A stretch of DNA of 64,000 nt, taken from NCBI GenBank assembly GCA_015075325.1, contig JABTUP010000013.1, forward strand, positions 25,941 through 89,940. Direction: 5' to 3'. Of the stretch, positions 45,760 to 54,632 are shown piece by piece. The notes beneath the pieces are model-generated. The model did not search any database, was not told the DNA's origin, and worked only from the letters and a program-made list of their open reading frames with translations. Made by a program: the position numbers and the translations under genes. Each line of letters opens with the position of its first letter. Positions within the stretch are counted from its first letter, which is position 1. The DNA comes from Flavobacteriales bacterium (GTDB taxonomy: Bacteria > Bacteroidota > Bacteroidia > Flavobacteriales_E > Vicingaceae).

Positions 45760-46953
45760 ATGAGCAATTTTAATCCAGCAGAACAAATACAAGATTTGCA
45801 ATATTTTGGCGAATTTGGAGGGGTAAATCCTTCTATTACAGACTCTTCAACCTTTACATTTTTACAAGCAGGTAAAATGGAAGAATTGTTTGAAAAAGAA
45901 ATTGAAGGTTGTTATTTGTATTCTCGCCATTGGAATCCAATGAACAAATACCTATCAAATGCTTTAGCAAAAATGGAAGGTACAGAAAGTGCATCGGTAA
46001 CAGGTTCGGGCATGGCAGCCATTACCAATGTAATACTACAAATATGTTCTTCGGGCGATGAAATTGTATCGAGCAGAACCATTTATGGAGGTACTTACGC
46101 GTTCTTTAAAAACTTTTTACCAAAATTTGGTATTAAAGTAACATTTGTTGATTCAACAGACATGAGTAAAGTTAGAGCTGCCATTACCAGCAAAACAAAA
46201 ATTATTTACTGCGAAAGCATCAGTAATCCAATGTTAGAAATTGCTGATTTACCTGCTTTATCAAAAATTGCAAAAGAATTTGGTTGCAAATTGGTGGTTG
46301 ATAATACCTTTTCACCGCTAATGATTTCCCCAGCTTTGCATGGTGCAGATGTGGTTGCTCATAGCATGACAAAATTTATTAATGGCATGAGCGACTGTGT
46401 TGCTGGTGCAATTTGTGGTACAAAAGAGTTTATCGATTCGCTTTCTGATGTTAATTCTGGAGCAAGCATGTTATTAGGTCCAGTTTTAGATAGTTTCCGC
46501 TCGGCAAGTATTTTAAAAAATATGCGAACACTTCATGTAAGAATGAAACAACACAGTGCTAATGCATTGTACATTACAACAAAACTGAGTGCCGATGGAA
46601 ATAAAATTATTTATCCGGGATTACCCAATCACCCACAACACCAATTAATGCAAACCATTTGGAATAGCGAGTTTGGTTTTGGTGGTTTATTTGTAATTGA
46701 CATGCAAACCAAAGAAAATGCCAATAAATTAATGGAGTTGATGCAAAACAATAATGTTGGTTATTTAGCAGTAAGTTTAGGAAATTACAAAACTTTGTTT
46801 AGTGCTCCTGGCGGAAGTACATCTTCCGAAATTCCTGAAGAAGAACGAATTGCAATTGGGTTAACTGATGGTTTAGTAAGAGTTAGCATTGGTTTAGATA
46901 ACAACCCCGAACGCACTTATCAATTGATAAAAAAATGTATTGAACAAGTTTAA
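45760..46953 (+). CDS. PLP-dependent Cys/Met-metabolism enzyme (methionine gamma-lyase or cystathionine enzyme type)
   Basis: 397 residues of the trans-sulfuration family. Seen: YSRHWNPMNKYLSNALAKMEG near 49-69, SGMAAITNVILQ near 83-94, YCESISNPMLEIADLPAL near 150-167, and the PLP-binding Lys in AHSMTKFINGMSDCVAG near 205-221. Family members cleave or form the C-S bond of methionine, cystathionine or homocysteine. The exact reaction cannot be settled by reading. It may be a methionine gamma-lyase. Own promoter and strong terminator. Confidence 0.87.
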   Translation: MSNFNPAEQIQDLQYFGEFGGVNPSITDSSTFTFLQAGKMEELFEKEIEGCYLYSRHWNPMNKYLSNALAKMEGTESASVTGSGMAAITNVILQICSSGDEIVSSRTIYGGTYAFFKNFLPKFGIKVTFVDSTDMSKVRAAITSKTKIIYCESISNPMLEIADLPALSKIAKEFGCKLVVDNTFSPLMISPALHGADVVAHSMTKFINGMSDCVAGAICGTKEFIDSLSDVNSGASMLLGPVLDSFRSASILKNMRTLHVRMKQHSANALYITTKLSADGNKIIYPGLPNHPQHQLMQTIWNSEFGFGGLFVIDMQTKENANKLMELMQNNNVGYLAVSLGNYKTLFSAPGGSTSSEIPEEERIAIGLTDGLVRVSIGLDNNPERTYQLIKKCIEQV

Positions 46954-46971
46954 TGCTGTTCAAATAAATAG

Positions 46972-47002
46972 AAAAAAAGGCAGTTTTTTACTGCCTTTTT
47001 TT
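46972..47002 (+). terminator. Terminator after the PLP enzyme gene
   Basis: AAAAAAAGGCAGT pairs with ACTGCCTTTTTTT around a short T loop, giving a strong stem with a T-run. Confidence 0.9.
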
Positions 47003-47077
47003 GTGTTGAAAAACTTCTGATAATTTATTTATAAAAAAAACTAATTTTAAGGCTTTAATAAACCAACTATAAATAAA

Positions 47078-49891
47078 ATGAAAAAAGCTTTAAAAATTAC
47101 CGGAATATCCTTTTTAGCATTATTGCTAATCATCATCGCTTTACCTTTTATATTTAAAGGAAAAATAATTGAATTGGTTAAAACTGAAACCAATAATATG
47201 CTGAATGCTAAAGTTGATTTTGGCGATTTTGAAATGGGATTGTTAAGCACTTTCCCCAACTTTAATTTTTCAATTAATAGTGTTAAAGTTGATGGTGTTG
47301 ATAAGTTTGAAGGAGTTACTCTTGCAAGTTTAGACAATCTAAAACTTACGGTTGATTTAATGAGTGTAATTAGTGGTGATGAAATTAACATCAAAACTAT
47401 TCATATTCTAAATCCAGTGGTAAATGCAATTGTTTTGGCAGACACGACAGCAAATTGGGATATTATGAAAGTTACTGAAGAAGACACCGTTGCTGTTGTT
47501 GAAGAAGAGCCATCAGCCTTTAAGCTTGGTTTAAAAGATTTAACCATTACCAATGCCCGAATTGTATATAAAGATGAAACCATGAATTTGGTTACTGAAA
47601 TAATGGGCTTAAATTTTAATTTAAGTGGCGATATGACTGCCGATTTTACTGCATTAAAAACAGTTACAACTATTGATACTCTAAACCTAAAAATGGACGG
47701 TATTAATTACATGAAAAATGCTATAATTGAAGCTAAAGCAGATATAGATGCCGATTTAGCAAACTCAAAATACACGTTTAAAGAAAATGAGTTTAAAGTA
47801 AACGAATTAATTTTAGGTATGGATGGTTGGGTTGCCATGCCAACTGATGATATTGATATGGATATTAAATTTAATGCTAAGAAAACCGATTTTAAAAATA
47901 TCTTATCAATGGTTCCTGCCGTTTATATGACCGATTTTAAAAACGTAAAAACTGCTGGTAAATTAGCTTTAGATGGTTTTGCAAAAGGTGTTTATGCCGA
48001 AAACAAATTACCAGCATTTGCCCTTAAATTAATCATTGAAAATGCCATGTTTAAATATCCTGATTTACCAAAATCAGTAAACAATATTCAAGTAGATTTA
48101 AGAATTGATAATAAAGATGGAGTAGAAGACCATACGGTTATCGACTTGAAAAAATTCCATGTAGAAATGGCAGGAAATCCTGTTGATGCAACCATGTTGT
48201 TAAAAACACCAATTTCCGACCCAAATGTATTGGCTAGTTTAAAAGCTAAATTAGATTTATCAACCATAAAAGACGTAATGCCTTTAGAAAAAGGCGATGA
48301 AATGAATGGTATTTTCGCTTCTGATGTAAGCATTAATGGTAGAATGTCTTCGATAGAAAAAGAACAATACCAAGATTTTAAAGCAGAAGGAAACATGAAA
48401 TTAGAAAACATGCTTTACAAATCAGATTCATTGCCTTATGATGTGATGTTGAATATGGTTAGTTTAAACTTCTCACCACAACACGTTGAATTAGCTAATT
48501 TTGATGCTAAAGTTGGTAAAACAGATTTGCAAGCTAACGGAAGAATCGATAATATTTTATCGTATGTTTTTGCCGACGACCAAGTATTAACTGGTAAGTT
48601 TAACGTAACCTCTACATTGTTAGATGTTAACGAATTTATGAGCGAAACTGAAACTGCCGAAACAACTGCAACAACTACCGAAACTGAGGAACCACTTGCT
48701 GTAGTAGAAGTACCAAAAAACATTGACTTTACACTTACTTCAAGTTTTGCAAAAATCATTTACGACAACATTCATATCGACAATACCAAAGGGTTATTAG
48801 TTGTTCGTGACCAAAAAATTGACATGCAAAACTTAAGCATGAATTTAATGGGCGGAAGCATGGTAATGAATGGTTTTTATGAAACTACCAACCCTAAAGA
48901 GCCAGGAATTAAATTCGATATGGACATTAAAAACTTTGATGTTCAAACTGTTGCAACAACATTTAATTCGGTTACCGAAATGGCACCAATCGTAAAACAA
49001 ACTCATGGTAAATTCAATACCAAATTGGCTGTAATTGGTGTATTAAACGAACAAATGGAACCTAATTTAAACACATTAAATGGTAATGGTTTTATGCAAA
49101 CTCAAAACATTGAGGTTAAAGAATTTAAACCTATGGTTAAGTTAGCTGATGTATTGAAAAACGATAAATTAAAAAATTACAGCTTAAACAACACCAACAT
49201 CACTTACGAAATAAAAGATGGACGAGTTTATACTCAGCCATTTGATGTTAAAATGGGCAATACAAACGGAACCATGTCGGGCTCTAGTGGATTAGACCAA
49301 ACCATTGATTACAAAATGGCATTAAAAATTCCTAGTAAAGACATGGGCATGAGTGCTGCTTACGATAAAATGAATGCTCAAGCATCGAGTTTAGGATTAA
49401 ATTTAAAAGCTGCCGAACATGTAAATGTTGATGTGTTGATTGGTGGAACATTTACCGAACCAAAAATATCTACTAGCTTAAAAGGTGCAGCTACCAATAT
49501 TGTTAATGATGTTAAAGAACAAGTTAAAGAAAAAATAAACGAAGAAATTGACAAAGCAAAAGAACAAGCTATTGCTAAAGCTAAAGAAGAAGCTGCTAAG
49601 CTATTAGCCGAAGCTAAAAATCAATCGGATAAAGTTAGAGCCGAAGGTAAAAAAGCTGCTGATGCTATTCGTGCTGAAGCAGATAAACAGGCACAAAAAT
49701 TGATTAGTGAAGCAGGCGGAAATCCAATCAAGAAAAAATTAGCGGAAGAAGCTGGTAAAAAATTAAAAAGTTCGGCTGAAACAAATGCTCAAAAAGTTGA
49801 AAACGAAGCAAATGCTAAAGCCGACCAAATGGATGCAAAAGCTAAAGAAGAGGCTGACAAATTGATTGCAAAAGCAGAAGCTCAAAAATAA
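47078..49891 (+). CDS. AsmA-like protein with C-terminal coiled coil
   Basis: 937 residues. One N-terminal membrane segment (about 7-27) is followed by a long repetitive beta region typical of AsmA/DUF748 bridge-like proteins: DFGDFEMGLLSTFPNFNFSINSVKVDGVD near 48-76 and a second AsmA segment near 790. Such proteins span the periplasm and move phospholipids to the outer membrane. Residues 845-937 form a Lys/Glu/Ala-rich coiled coil, unusual as an AsmA tail. It lies 2 bases before a PorE-like OmpA gene, so the two are expressed together. Confidence 0.8.
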   Translation: MKKALKITGISFLALLLIIIALPFIFKGKIIELVKTETNNMLNAKVDFGDFEMGLLSTFPNFNFSINSVKVDGVDKFEGVTLASLDNLKLTVDLMSVISGDEINIKTIHILNPVVNAIVLADTTANWDIMKVTEEDTVAVVEEEPSAFKLGLKDLTITNARIVYKDETMNLVTEIMGLNFNLSGDMTADFTALKTVTTIDTLNLKMDGINYMKNAIIEAKADIDADLANSKYTFKENEFKVNELILGMDGWVAMPTDDIDMDIKFNAKKTDFKNILSMVPAVYMTDFKNVKTAGKLALDGFAKGVYAENKLPAFALKLIIENAMFKYPDLPKSVNNIQVDLRIDNKDGVEDHTVIDLKKFHVEMAGNPVDATMLLKTPISDPNVLASLKAKLDLSTIKDVMPLEKGDEMNGIFASDVSINGRMSSIEKEQYQDFKAEGNMKLENMLYKSDSLPYDVMLNMVSLNFSPQHVELANFDAKVGKTDLQANGRIDNILSYVFADDQVLTGKFNVTSTLLDVNEFMSETETAETTATTTETEEPLAVVEVPKNIDFTLTSSFAKIIYDNIHIDNTKGLLVVRDQKIDMQNLSMNLMGGSMVMNGFYETTNPKEPGIKFDMDIKNFDVQTVATTFNSVTEMAPIVKQTHGKFNTKLAVIGVLNEQMEPNLNTLNGNGFMQTQNIEVKEFKPMVKLADVLKNDKLKNYSLNNTNITYEIKDGRVYTQPFDVKMGNTNGTMSGSSGLDQTIDYKMALKIPSKDMGMSAAYDKMNAQASSLGLNLKAAEHVNVDVLIGGTFTEPKISTSLKGAATNIVNDVKEQVKEKINEEIDKAKEQAIAKAKEEAAKLLAEAKNQSDKVRAEGKKAADAIRAEADKQAQKLISEAGGNPIKKKLAEEAGKKLKSSAETNAQKVENEANAKADQMDAKAKEEADKLIAKAEAQK

Positions 49892-49893
49892 GC

Positions 49894-51894
49894 ATGATTA
49901 AAATAGGTTTAGTTATTGGTTTTGTTTCACTATCATTAGCAGGTTTTGCTCAGGAAGAGTCTTGTCCTGAGCCTAAGAAAAAAGCAGTGAAGTTAGTTGA
50001 GTCGGCAAAAAAATCCGACATGAATACCTATTACAAAGCATTAATTGAAGCAGTTAAAATTGACCCTAATTATTTAGAGGCTTACGATGAATTGGCAAAT
50101 ATTAATGAGCGAAAATCGGCAACTGCAAGACCAGGTAAAGAAGTTGAACAACACGTTAACCGAGCTTTAGAATATTATAACAAAATAATTGAAATTTGCC
50201 CCGAATACAGAGGCTTTTACGCTCCCATGCGTTTGGGCGATTTTTACTATAGTTTAAAGCAATACGAAAAGGCTCGACCGTTTTATCAAACCATTTTAAG
50301 TTCGCCAAAAGCATTTAAAAACGACGAACGGAAAGCCTTTGAGCGTGTTCAAAACATCGATACTTATTTTCAACTACTGAAAGATTCTGTTCCTTTCAAT
50401 CCTCAATTGGTTGTTGGTCCTGCTACTCAGCGCGATGAATATTTACCAATGCTGTCGCCCGATAATAAGTATTTGTATTTTACTCGTAAAATGCCCGATG
50501 AAACAAAAGGTTCAGTTGATAGTGGAGAAAAAGAATTGTTTATTGTAAGCCGACAAATTGCTAAAGATAAATTTAGTGGAGGAATTCCAATGCCATCACC
50601 ATTTAATTTAGGGCAATTTCAAGGTGGTGTAAGTATTTCGGTAAACAACAAAATGATTTTTATTACCATCGTTGATGTTATTCCTTATCGTGGAAAAAAT
50701 CCTGCTGGTAGAGGTCAAAAATTTGATAATGCCGATATTTATTTTTCTGAACTAATTGATGGAGAATGGACTAAATTACAATCCATTGGTAGCAACATCA
50801 ATACCGAAACCACGTGGGAAGCACAACCTTCTATTTCTGCCGATAATAAAACACTTTATTTTACCAGAGTAATGGATCCTTTTGCTCCAGACATGGATAT
50901 TTACAAAAGCGAACGACGAGCTGATGGTAGTTGGGGAGATCCAATCAATTTAGGAGCACCAATAAATACGGTTGGAGAAGATGAAAAATCACCATTTATG
51001 CACTCCGATAGTTATACCTTGTACTTTTCTTCAACTGGGCATATTGGACTTGGTGGTTACGATATTTTTTATTCAAAACTCGACCCACAAACCAACCAAT
51101 TTTCGAAACCAATAAACATTGGTTATCCAATTAATAGCAAAAACGACGAACATGGTTTTATTGTTAACCGTGATGGCGATAAAGCTTATTTTGGTTCGGA
51201 AGATGCAACAACAAAAGATTTAAATATTTACTCGTTTGAGTTGTACGAAAGTGCTCGTCCACAAAAAGTGGTTTTTGTTAATGGCGAAATTTTAAACAAC
51301 AAAGGCGAAGTTCCTGAAGGAGCACAGGTATTATTAAAAAACACCAAAACCAATAGAGAAGTAGAAGGTGTTATTGACCAAAATACGGGTGAATACGTAG
51401 CTGTAATGACAGTAGATAAAGATGAAGATATCATGTTAACGGCAAAAAAGAAAGGCTACGCATTTACTTCGCAGTTGATTAGTTCGGATGAAATTGTAAT
51501 TGGAAAAGCAGTAAACACCGAAAAAGTAGAAATAAAACCGATAGAAGTAGGCGAGGCTTACAAAATAAACAACATCAACTTTGCTACCAACTCGTTTGAA
51601 ATTACGCCTAAAATTATGTTGGTTTTAAACGAATTTATTGCTTTCTTAAAAGATAATCCAACAGTTAAAGTAGCTATTCATGGACATACCGATAATGTTG
51701 GTGATGCCAATCAAAACTTGGCGTTATCTGAAAATCGTGCTAAAGAAGTTTACAACTACTTAATTTTAGAAGATATTGAACCATCACGTTTATCGTTTAA
51801 AGGTTTTGGCTCAACCAAACCTATTGCCGATAACAACACCGAAGAGGGCAAAGCTAAAAACCGTAGAACCGAATTTGTTGTGGTTGGGAAATAA
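49894..51894 (+). CDS. OmpA-family protein with TPR and PD40 domains (PorE-like)
   Basis: 666 residues with signal peptide (cleavage after GFAQ, about residue 19). Order: TPR-like helices (about 25-155), PD40 blades (about 180-450, with phrases such as TLYFTRVMDPFAPDMDIYKSE), a carboxypeptidase-regulatory-like domain (about 457-540) and a C-terminal OmpA peptidoglycan-binding domain with IHGHTDNVGDANQNLALSENRAKEVYNYL and KNRRTEFVV. The layout is that of PorE and relatives, which anchor the type IX secretion trans-envelope complex to peptidoglycan. Whether it is PorE itself is not certain. Confidence 0.85.
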   Translation: MIKIGLVIGFVSLSLAGFAQEESCPEPKKKAVKLVESAKKSDMNTYYKALIEAVKIDPNYLEAYDELANINERKSATARPGKEVEQHVNRALEYYNKIIEICPEYRGFYAPMRLGDFYYSLKQYEKARPFYQTILSSPKAFKNDERKAFERVQNIDTYFQLLKDSVPFNPQLVVGPATQRDEYLPMLSPDNKYLYFTRKMPDETKGSVDSGEKELFIVSRQIAKDKFSGGIPMPSPFNLGQFQGGVSISVNNKMIFITIVDVIPYRGKNPAGRGQKFDNADIYFSELIDGEWTKLQSIGSNINTETTWEAQPSISADNKTLYFTRVMDPFAPDMDIYKSERRADGSWGDPINLGAPINTVGEDEKSPFMHSDSYTLYFSSTGHIGLGGYDIFYSKLDPQTNQFSKPINIGYPINSKNDEHGFIVNRDGDKAYFGSEDATTKDLNIYSFELYESARPQKVVFVNGEILNNKGEVPEGAQVLLKNTKTNREVEGVIDQNTGEYVAVMTVDKDEDIMLTAKKKGYAFTSQLISSDEIVIGKAVNTEKVEIKPIEVGEAYKINNINFATNSFEITPKIMLVLNEFIAFLKDNPTVKVAIHGHTDNVGDANQNLALSENRAKEVYNYLILEDIEPSRLSFKGFGSTKPIADNNTEEGKAKNRRTEFVVVGK

Positions 51895-51999
51895 CCCTTA
51901 ATTTCGTATTATAAAGAGAGTGGCCGAGTGGCTTAAGGCGTAAGCTTGGAAAGCGTATGTATAGCAATGTATCGGGCATTCGAATCCCTTCTCTTCTGC
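51888..51999 (+). repeat. First copy of a ~112-base direct duplication containing tRNA-Ser
   Basis: The sequence from AAATAACCCTTAATTTCG through the tRNA 3' end recurs at 53684-53797. The shared part includes the probable promoter element TAATTTCG, so the whole tRNA transcription unit was duplicated. The two copies bracket the AbiE gene pair. Confidence 0.85.
51914..51998 (+). pseudogene. Decayed tRNA-Ser (GGA) copy
   Basis: Aligned with the intact tRNA-Ser at 53709-53795, this copy keeps the D arm and anticodon loop TTGGAAA. It breaks pairing in the acceptor stem (A-C), the anticodon stem (A-G) and the T stem (two mismatches, including the 53-61 pair). The long variable arm is also changed. 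It is unlikely to be charged or function normally. Confidence 0.8.
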
Positions 52000-52040
52000 A
52001 AAAATAAAAAAAATATAATTTTTACATTATGTTTCTAAAA

Positions 52041-52058
52041 ATTACTAAATTTGGTAAT
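52041..52058. promoter_or_regulatory. AbiE promoter with palindromic operator
   Basis: ATTACTAAATTTGGTAAT is a nearly perfect palindrome that contains TAAATTTG (52046-52053), a TAnnTTTG -7 element. A repressor bound here would block the promoter directly. AbiEi antitoxins are known to repress their own operons through inverted repeats. The element lies 14 bases before the ATG at 52072. Confidence 0.7.
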
Positions 52059-52071
52059 AAATAGAAATAAA

Positions 52072-52680
52072 ATGTATAATTTTTTCCAACAAAAAATGTC
52101 GATTTATGCTGTTTTTTCTATATCTGATATAGAAAAAGAGTTTCCTCATTTTGACAAAAAAAACTTGGTTTATTGGCAAAAGAAAGGTTATATACAAAAA
52201 ATTAGAAACAAATATTATTCATTTTCTACCACGCCAAAAGATGAAGCATTTTTATATCTTGCTTCAAATAAAATTTACTCACCATCATACATTTCTTTCG
52301 AATCAGCATTGGCTTATTACAATGTTATTCCCGAAGGAGTTTATACATTAACTGCTGTTAGCACGTTAAAAACAAATACCTTTTCAACGCCATTAGGCAA
52401 TTTTACATACAAACACTTAAAACCGACTTTATTTTTTGGTTATAAATTAATAAGAAGTCAAACTCAACTATTTAAAATGGCTGAATTAGAAAAAACTATT
52501 TTAGATTATATGTATTTAAACCATAAACTAACCAGTAGTGATGATTTTGAAGCTTTGCGTTGGAATAAAGAAGTGTTAAAACAATTGAATCTTAATTTAT
52601 TAGCTAATTATCAAATACTATTTAATTCAAAAGCCTTAAACAACAGAGTAACCCATTTTTTAACTTACCTAAATGCTTAG
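52072..52680 (+). CDS. AbiEi-type antitoxin / transcriptional repressor
   Basis: 202 residues from the ATG at 52072; a TTG at 52051 lies inside the operator and is rejected. An N-terminal winged helix (about 8-50, FSISDIEKEFPHFDKKNLVYWQKKGYIQKIRNKYYSF) is followed by a C-terminal antitoxin domain, with SPSYISFESALAYYNVIPEG and the AELEKTILDYMY motif typical of AbiEi_1/AbiEi_4 families. The stop overlaps the toxin start by 8 bases. It should neutralise the AbiEii toxin and repress the operon. Confidence 0.87.
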   Translation: MYNFFQQKMSIYAVFSISDIEKEFPHFDKKNLVYWQKKGYIQKIRNKYYSFSTTPKDEAFLYLASNKIYSPSYISFESALAYYNVIPEGVYTLTAVSTLKTNTFSTPLGNFTYKHLKPTLFFGYKLIRSQTQLFKMAELEKTILDYMYLNHKLTSSDDFEALRWNKEVLKQLNLNLLANYQILFNSKALNNRVTHFLTYLNA

Positions 52681-53452
52681 TTTAAACGAAATAGAAAGTA
52701 ATTATCCCGATAATCTTAAACCATTCAAACGGTTTATTTTGCGAGAATATTTACAATACAAAATTTTAGAAATAATTTTTGATAGCCCTTTTGCAAATAA
52801 ATTATGCTTTTTAGGAGGAACTTGTTTACGTATAGTTCATAACCAGCAGCGTTTTTCGGAAGATTTAGATTTTGATAATTTTAACCTTACTGAAGATGAG
52901 TTTACAGAAATTTCTAATCATATTAAAAATGAGTTGAAAAAAGAAGGATATGAAGTAGAATTTAAAAATGTTATGAAAGGAGCTTTTCATTGCTACATCA
53001 AGTTTCCGAAAATACTTTTTAATGAAGGAATTACTGGGCATGTTGAAGAAAAAATATTAATTCAATTAGACACCGAACCTCAGCATTTCGATTTTAAACC
53101 AGAAACCTATATTTTAAATAAATTTGATGTGTTTACGTCTATTTTTATTACTCCATCAGATATACTATTAGCTCAAAAGTTTTTTGCAGTAATCAATCGA
53201 AAAAGAAACAAAGGAAGAGATTTTTACGACATTGTTTTTTTATTAGGAAAAGGTATTTTCCCCAATTACGATTATTTGAATTTAAAACTAGGCATTACCA
53301 ATTCCAATCAATTAAAGGAAAAGGTAATAGAAGTTTGCGAAAAAATAAATATGCAACAAATGGCTGATGATGTTGCTCCTTTCTTGTTTAACACTAAAGA
53401 TGTAAAACAAGTATTGTTGTTTGAACAGTATTTGAAACAAACAAAATGGTAA
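52673..53452 (+). CDS. AbiEii/AbiGii nucleotidyltransferase toxin
   Basis: 259 residues of the type IV AbiE toxin family. The nucleotidyltransferase signature is visible: CFLGGTCLRIVHNQQRFSEDLDFDNF near 43-68, giving GG...S and the DxD metal site. A downstream acidic motif and the typical NRKRNKGRDFYDIVFLL near 176-192 follow. AbiEii is a nucleotidyltransferase that halts growth and aborts phage infection. It is translationally coupled to AbiEi. A long palindrome and the intact tRNA-Ser follow. Confidence 0.9.
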   Translation: MLSLNEIESNYPDNLKPFKRFILREYLQYKILEIIFDSPFANKLCFLGGTCLRIVHNQQRFSEDLDFDNFNLTEDEFTEISNHIKNELKKEGYEVEFKNVMKGAFHCYIKFPKILFNEGITGHVEEKILIQLDTEPQHFDFKPETYILNKFDVFTSIFITPSDILLAQKFFAVINRKRNKGRDFYDIVFLLGKGIFPNYDYLNLKLGITNSNQLKEKVIEVCEKINMQQMADDVAPFLFNTKDVKQVLLFEQYLKQTKW

Positions 53453-53466
53453 GTAGAAAACTAATG

Positions 53467-53646
53467 TAACCCGTTGTGTATTTAGGAAATTTTTAATAAT
53501 AAAAAGTGTCTGTTCGAGTTTTTCTGAAAGAAAAAGTATCGACAACACACTTTTTTTGTTGAAAATTTTTATTCTCGATACAAATTTCACTCATTTCAAT
53601 CGTGAAATCGAATTGACAAATTTTTTTACATATGCACAACGGGTTA
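53467..53646. repeat. Long imperfect palindrome P1 after the AbiE genes
   Basis: TAACCCGTTGTGTAT (53467-53481) pairs with ATATGCACAACGGGTTA (53630-53646) with one bulge. A degenerate copy of the 43.4-kb REP-like repeat lies inside. Form and place resemble the palindromes at 57171, 62755 and 63461. The gap from the AbiEii stop to the tRNA holds no gene. Confidence 0.6.
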
Positions 53647-53708
53647 ATGTGTTTCCGTTTAACAGAACTTGTATTGGTTTAAAAATAACCCTTAATTTCG
53701 TATTCTAA

Positions 53709-53795
53709 AGAAGAGTGGCCGAGTGGCTTAAGGCGTACGCTTGGAAAGCGTATGTACGTTAACGCGTACCAGGGGTTCGAATCCCTTCTCTTCTG
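53709..53795 (+). tRNA. tRNA-Ser (anticodon GGA)
   Basis: An 87-base class II tRNA. The acceptor stem AGAAGAG/CTCTTCT is fully paired, the D stem is GCC/GGC, and the anticodon stem TACGC/GCGTA holds loop TTGGAAA. A long variable arm GTACG-TTAA-CG(C)GTAC follows, with T stem AGGGG/CCCTT and discriminator G. CCA is not encoded. The 5' upstream sequence is duplicated at 51888. It precedes ruvX by 21 bases. Confidence 0.94.
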
Positions 53796-53816
53796 CAAAT
53801 TTTACTTGCTGTTAAA

Positions 53817-54239
53817 ATGCCTAAAATACTTGCAATAGATTACGGACAAAAAAGAGTGGGGTTAGCGGTTACCGACGATTTGCAACTTATTGCTAGCGGA
53901 TTAACTACGATTCATTCAAAAGATGTTATTGCTTTTTTGGAAAATTATTTAACCAAAAACCAAGTGGAGTGTTTTGTGGTGGGCGAACCCAAAGATTTAA
54001 AAAACAACCCTGCCGAATCGGCACGATTTATTGAGCCTTTTGTAAAACATTTAAGTAGAAAATTTCCGAACATTAAAATTGAACGAGTAGATGAACGGTT
54101 TACTTCAAAAATGGCTTTTCAAACCATGATTGATGCTGGTTTGGGTAAAAAAGCTCGCCAAAATAAAGCGTTGATTGACGAAATAAGTGCAACACTTATT
54201 CTTCAAAGTTATTTGGAAAGTAAAAATTTTACGAAATAA
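53817..54239 (+). CDS. ruvX: Putative Holliday junction resolvase / pre-16S rRNA nuclease YqgF
   Basis: 140 residues, the usual size. It shows the RNase H-like opening ILAIDYGQKRVGLAVTD (about 3-19), the middle VVGEPKDLKNNPAESARFIEPF (about 57-78) and ERVDERFTSKMA (about 94-105), with acidic residues in all three active-site positions. YqgF processes the 5' end of 16S rRNA and has been proposed to resolve Holliday junctions. It shares a bidirectional terminator with the convergent ssb gene. Confidence 0.95.
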   Translation: MPKILAIDYGQKRVGLAVTDDLQLIASGLTTIHSKDVIAFLENYLTKNQVECFVVGEPKDLKNNPAESARFIEPFVKHLSRKFPNIKIERVDERFTSKMAFQTMIDAGLGKKARQNKALIDEISATLILQSYLESKNFTK

Positions 54240-54276
54240 AAAAGGAGTTTAGCACATTTGCTAAACTCCTTTTTTA
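54240..54276. terminator. Bidirectional terminator between ruvX and ssb
   Basis: AAGGAGTTTAGC and GCTAAACTCCTT form a perfect 12-base stem with loop ACATTT. It has A-run and T-run flanks that suit both convergent genes. Confidence 0.9.
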
Positions 54277-54293
54277 TGTACTTTTTTTTGCTT

Positions 54294-54632
54294 TTATGCT
54301 TTGTTACCAAGCATCAGCAATTCGTTTACCACAATTTCAGTAACGTATTTTTTATTACCGTTTTTATCGTCGTAACTTCTACTAACTAATTTACCTTCAA
54401 CAGCAATTTCACTTCCTTTTTGCAAGTATTTAGAAACAATATCAACTGTTTTACCCCATGCAACCAAGTTGTGCCATTGCGTTTCTTTAACGGTTTCTCC
54501 TTTAGCATTTTTGTAGCTTTCGTTGGTTGCTAACGAAAATTTAGCCAATTTTTTACCCGATTCTAAGTTAATAATTTCAGGTGTGTTACCCAAGTTTCCA
54601 ATTAACTGTACTTTGTTTCTTAGTGTGCTCAT
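54294..54632 (-). CDS. ssb: Single-stranded DNA-binding protein
   Basis: 112 residues from the ATG at 54632, chosen because MSTLRNKVQLIGNLGNTPEI is the standard start; a longer frame to 54698 adds unrelated residues. It has one OB fold with KFSLATNESYKNAKGETVKETQWHNLVAWGKTVDIV and YLQKGSEIAVEGKL. It lacks the long acidic-tipped C-terminal tail of the main housekeeping SSB, so it may be a secondary SSB. Confidence 0.92.
   Translation of the reverse strand: MSTLRNKVQLIGNLGNTPEIINLESGKKLAKFSLATNESYKNAKGETVKETQWHNLVAWGKTVDIVSKYLQKGSEIAVEGKLVSRSYDDKNGNKKYVTEIVVNELLMLGNKA

Noticed and set aside
51914..51998. A second functional tRNA-Ser
   Set aside because: Mismatches in acceptor, anticodon and T stems, including the 53-61 pair, make normal folding unlikely.
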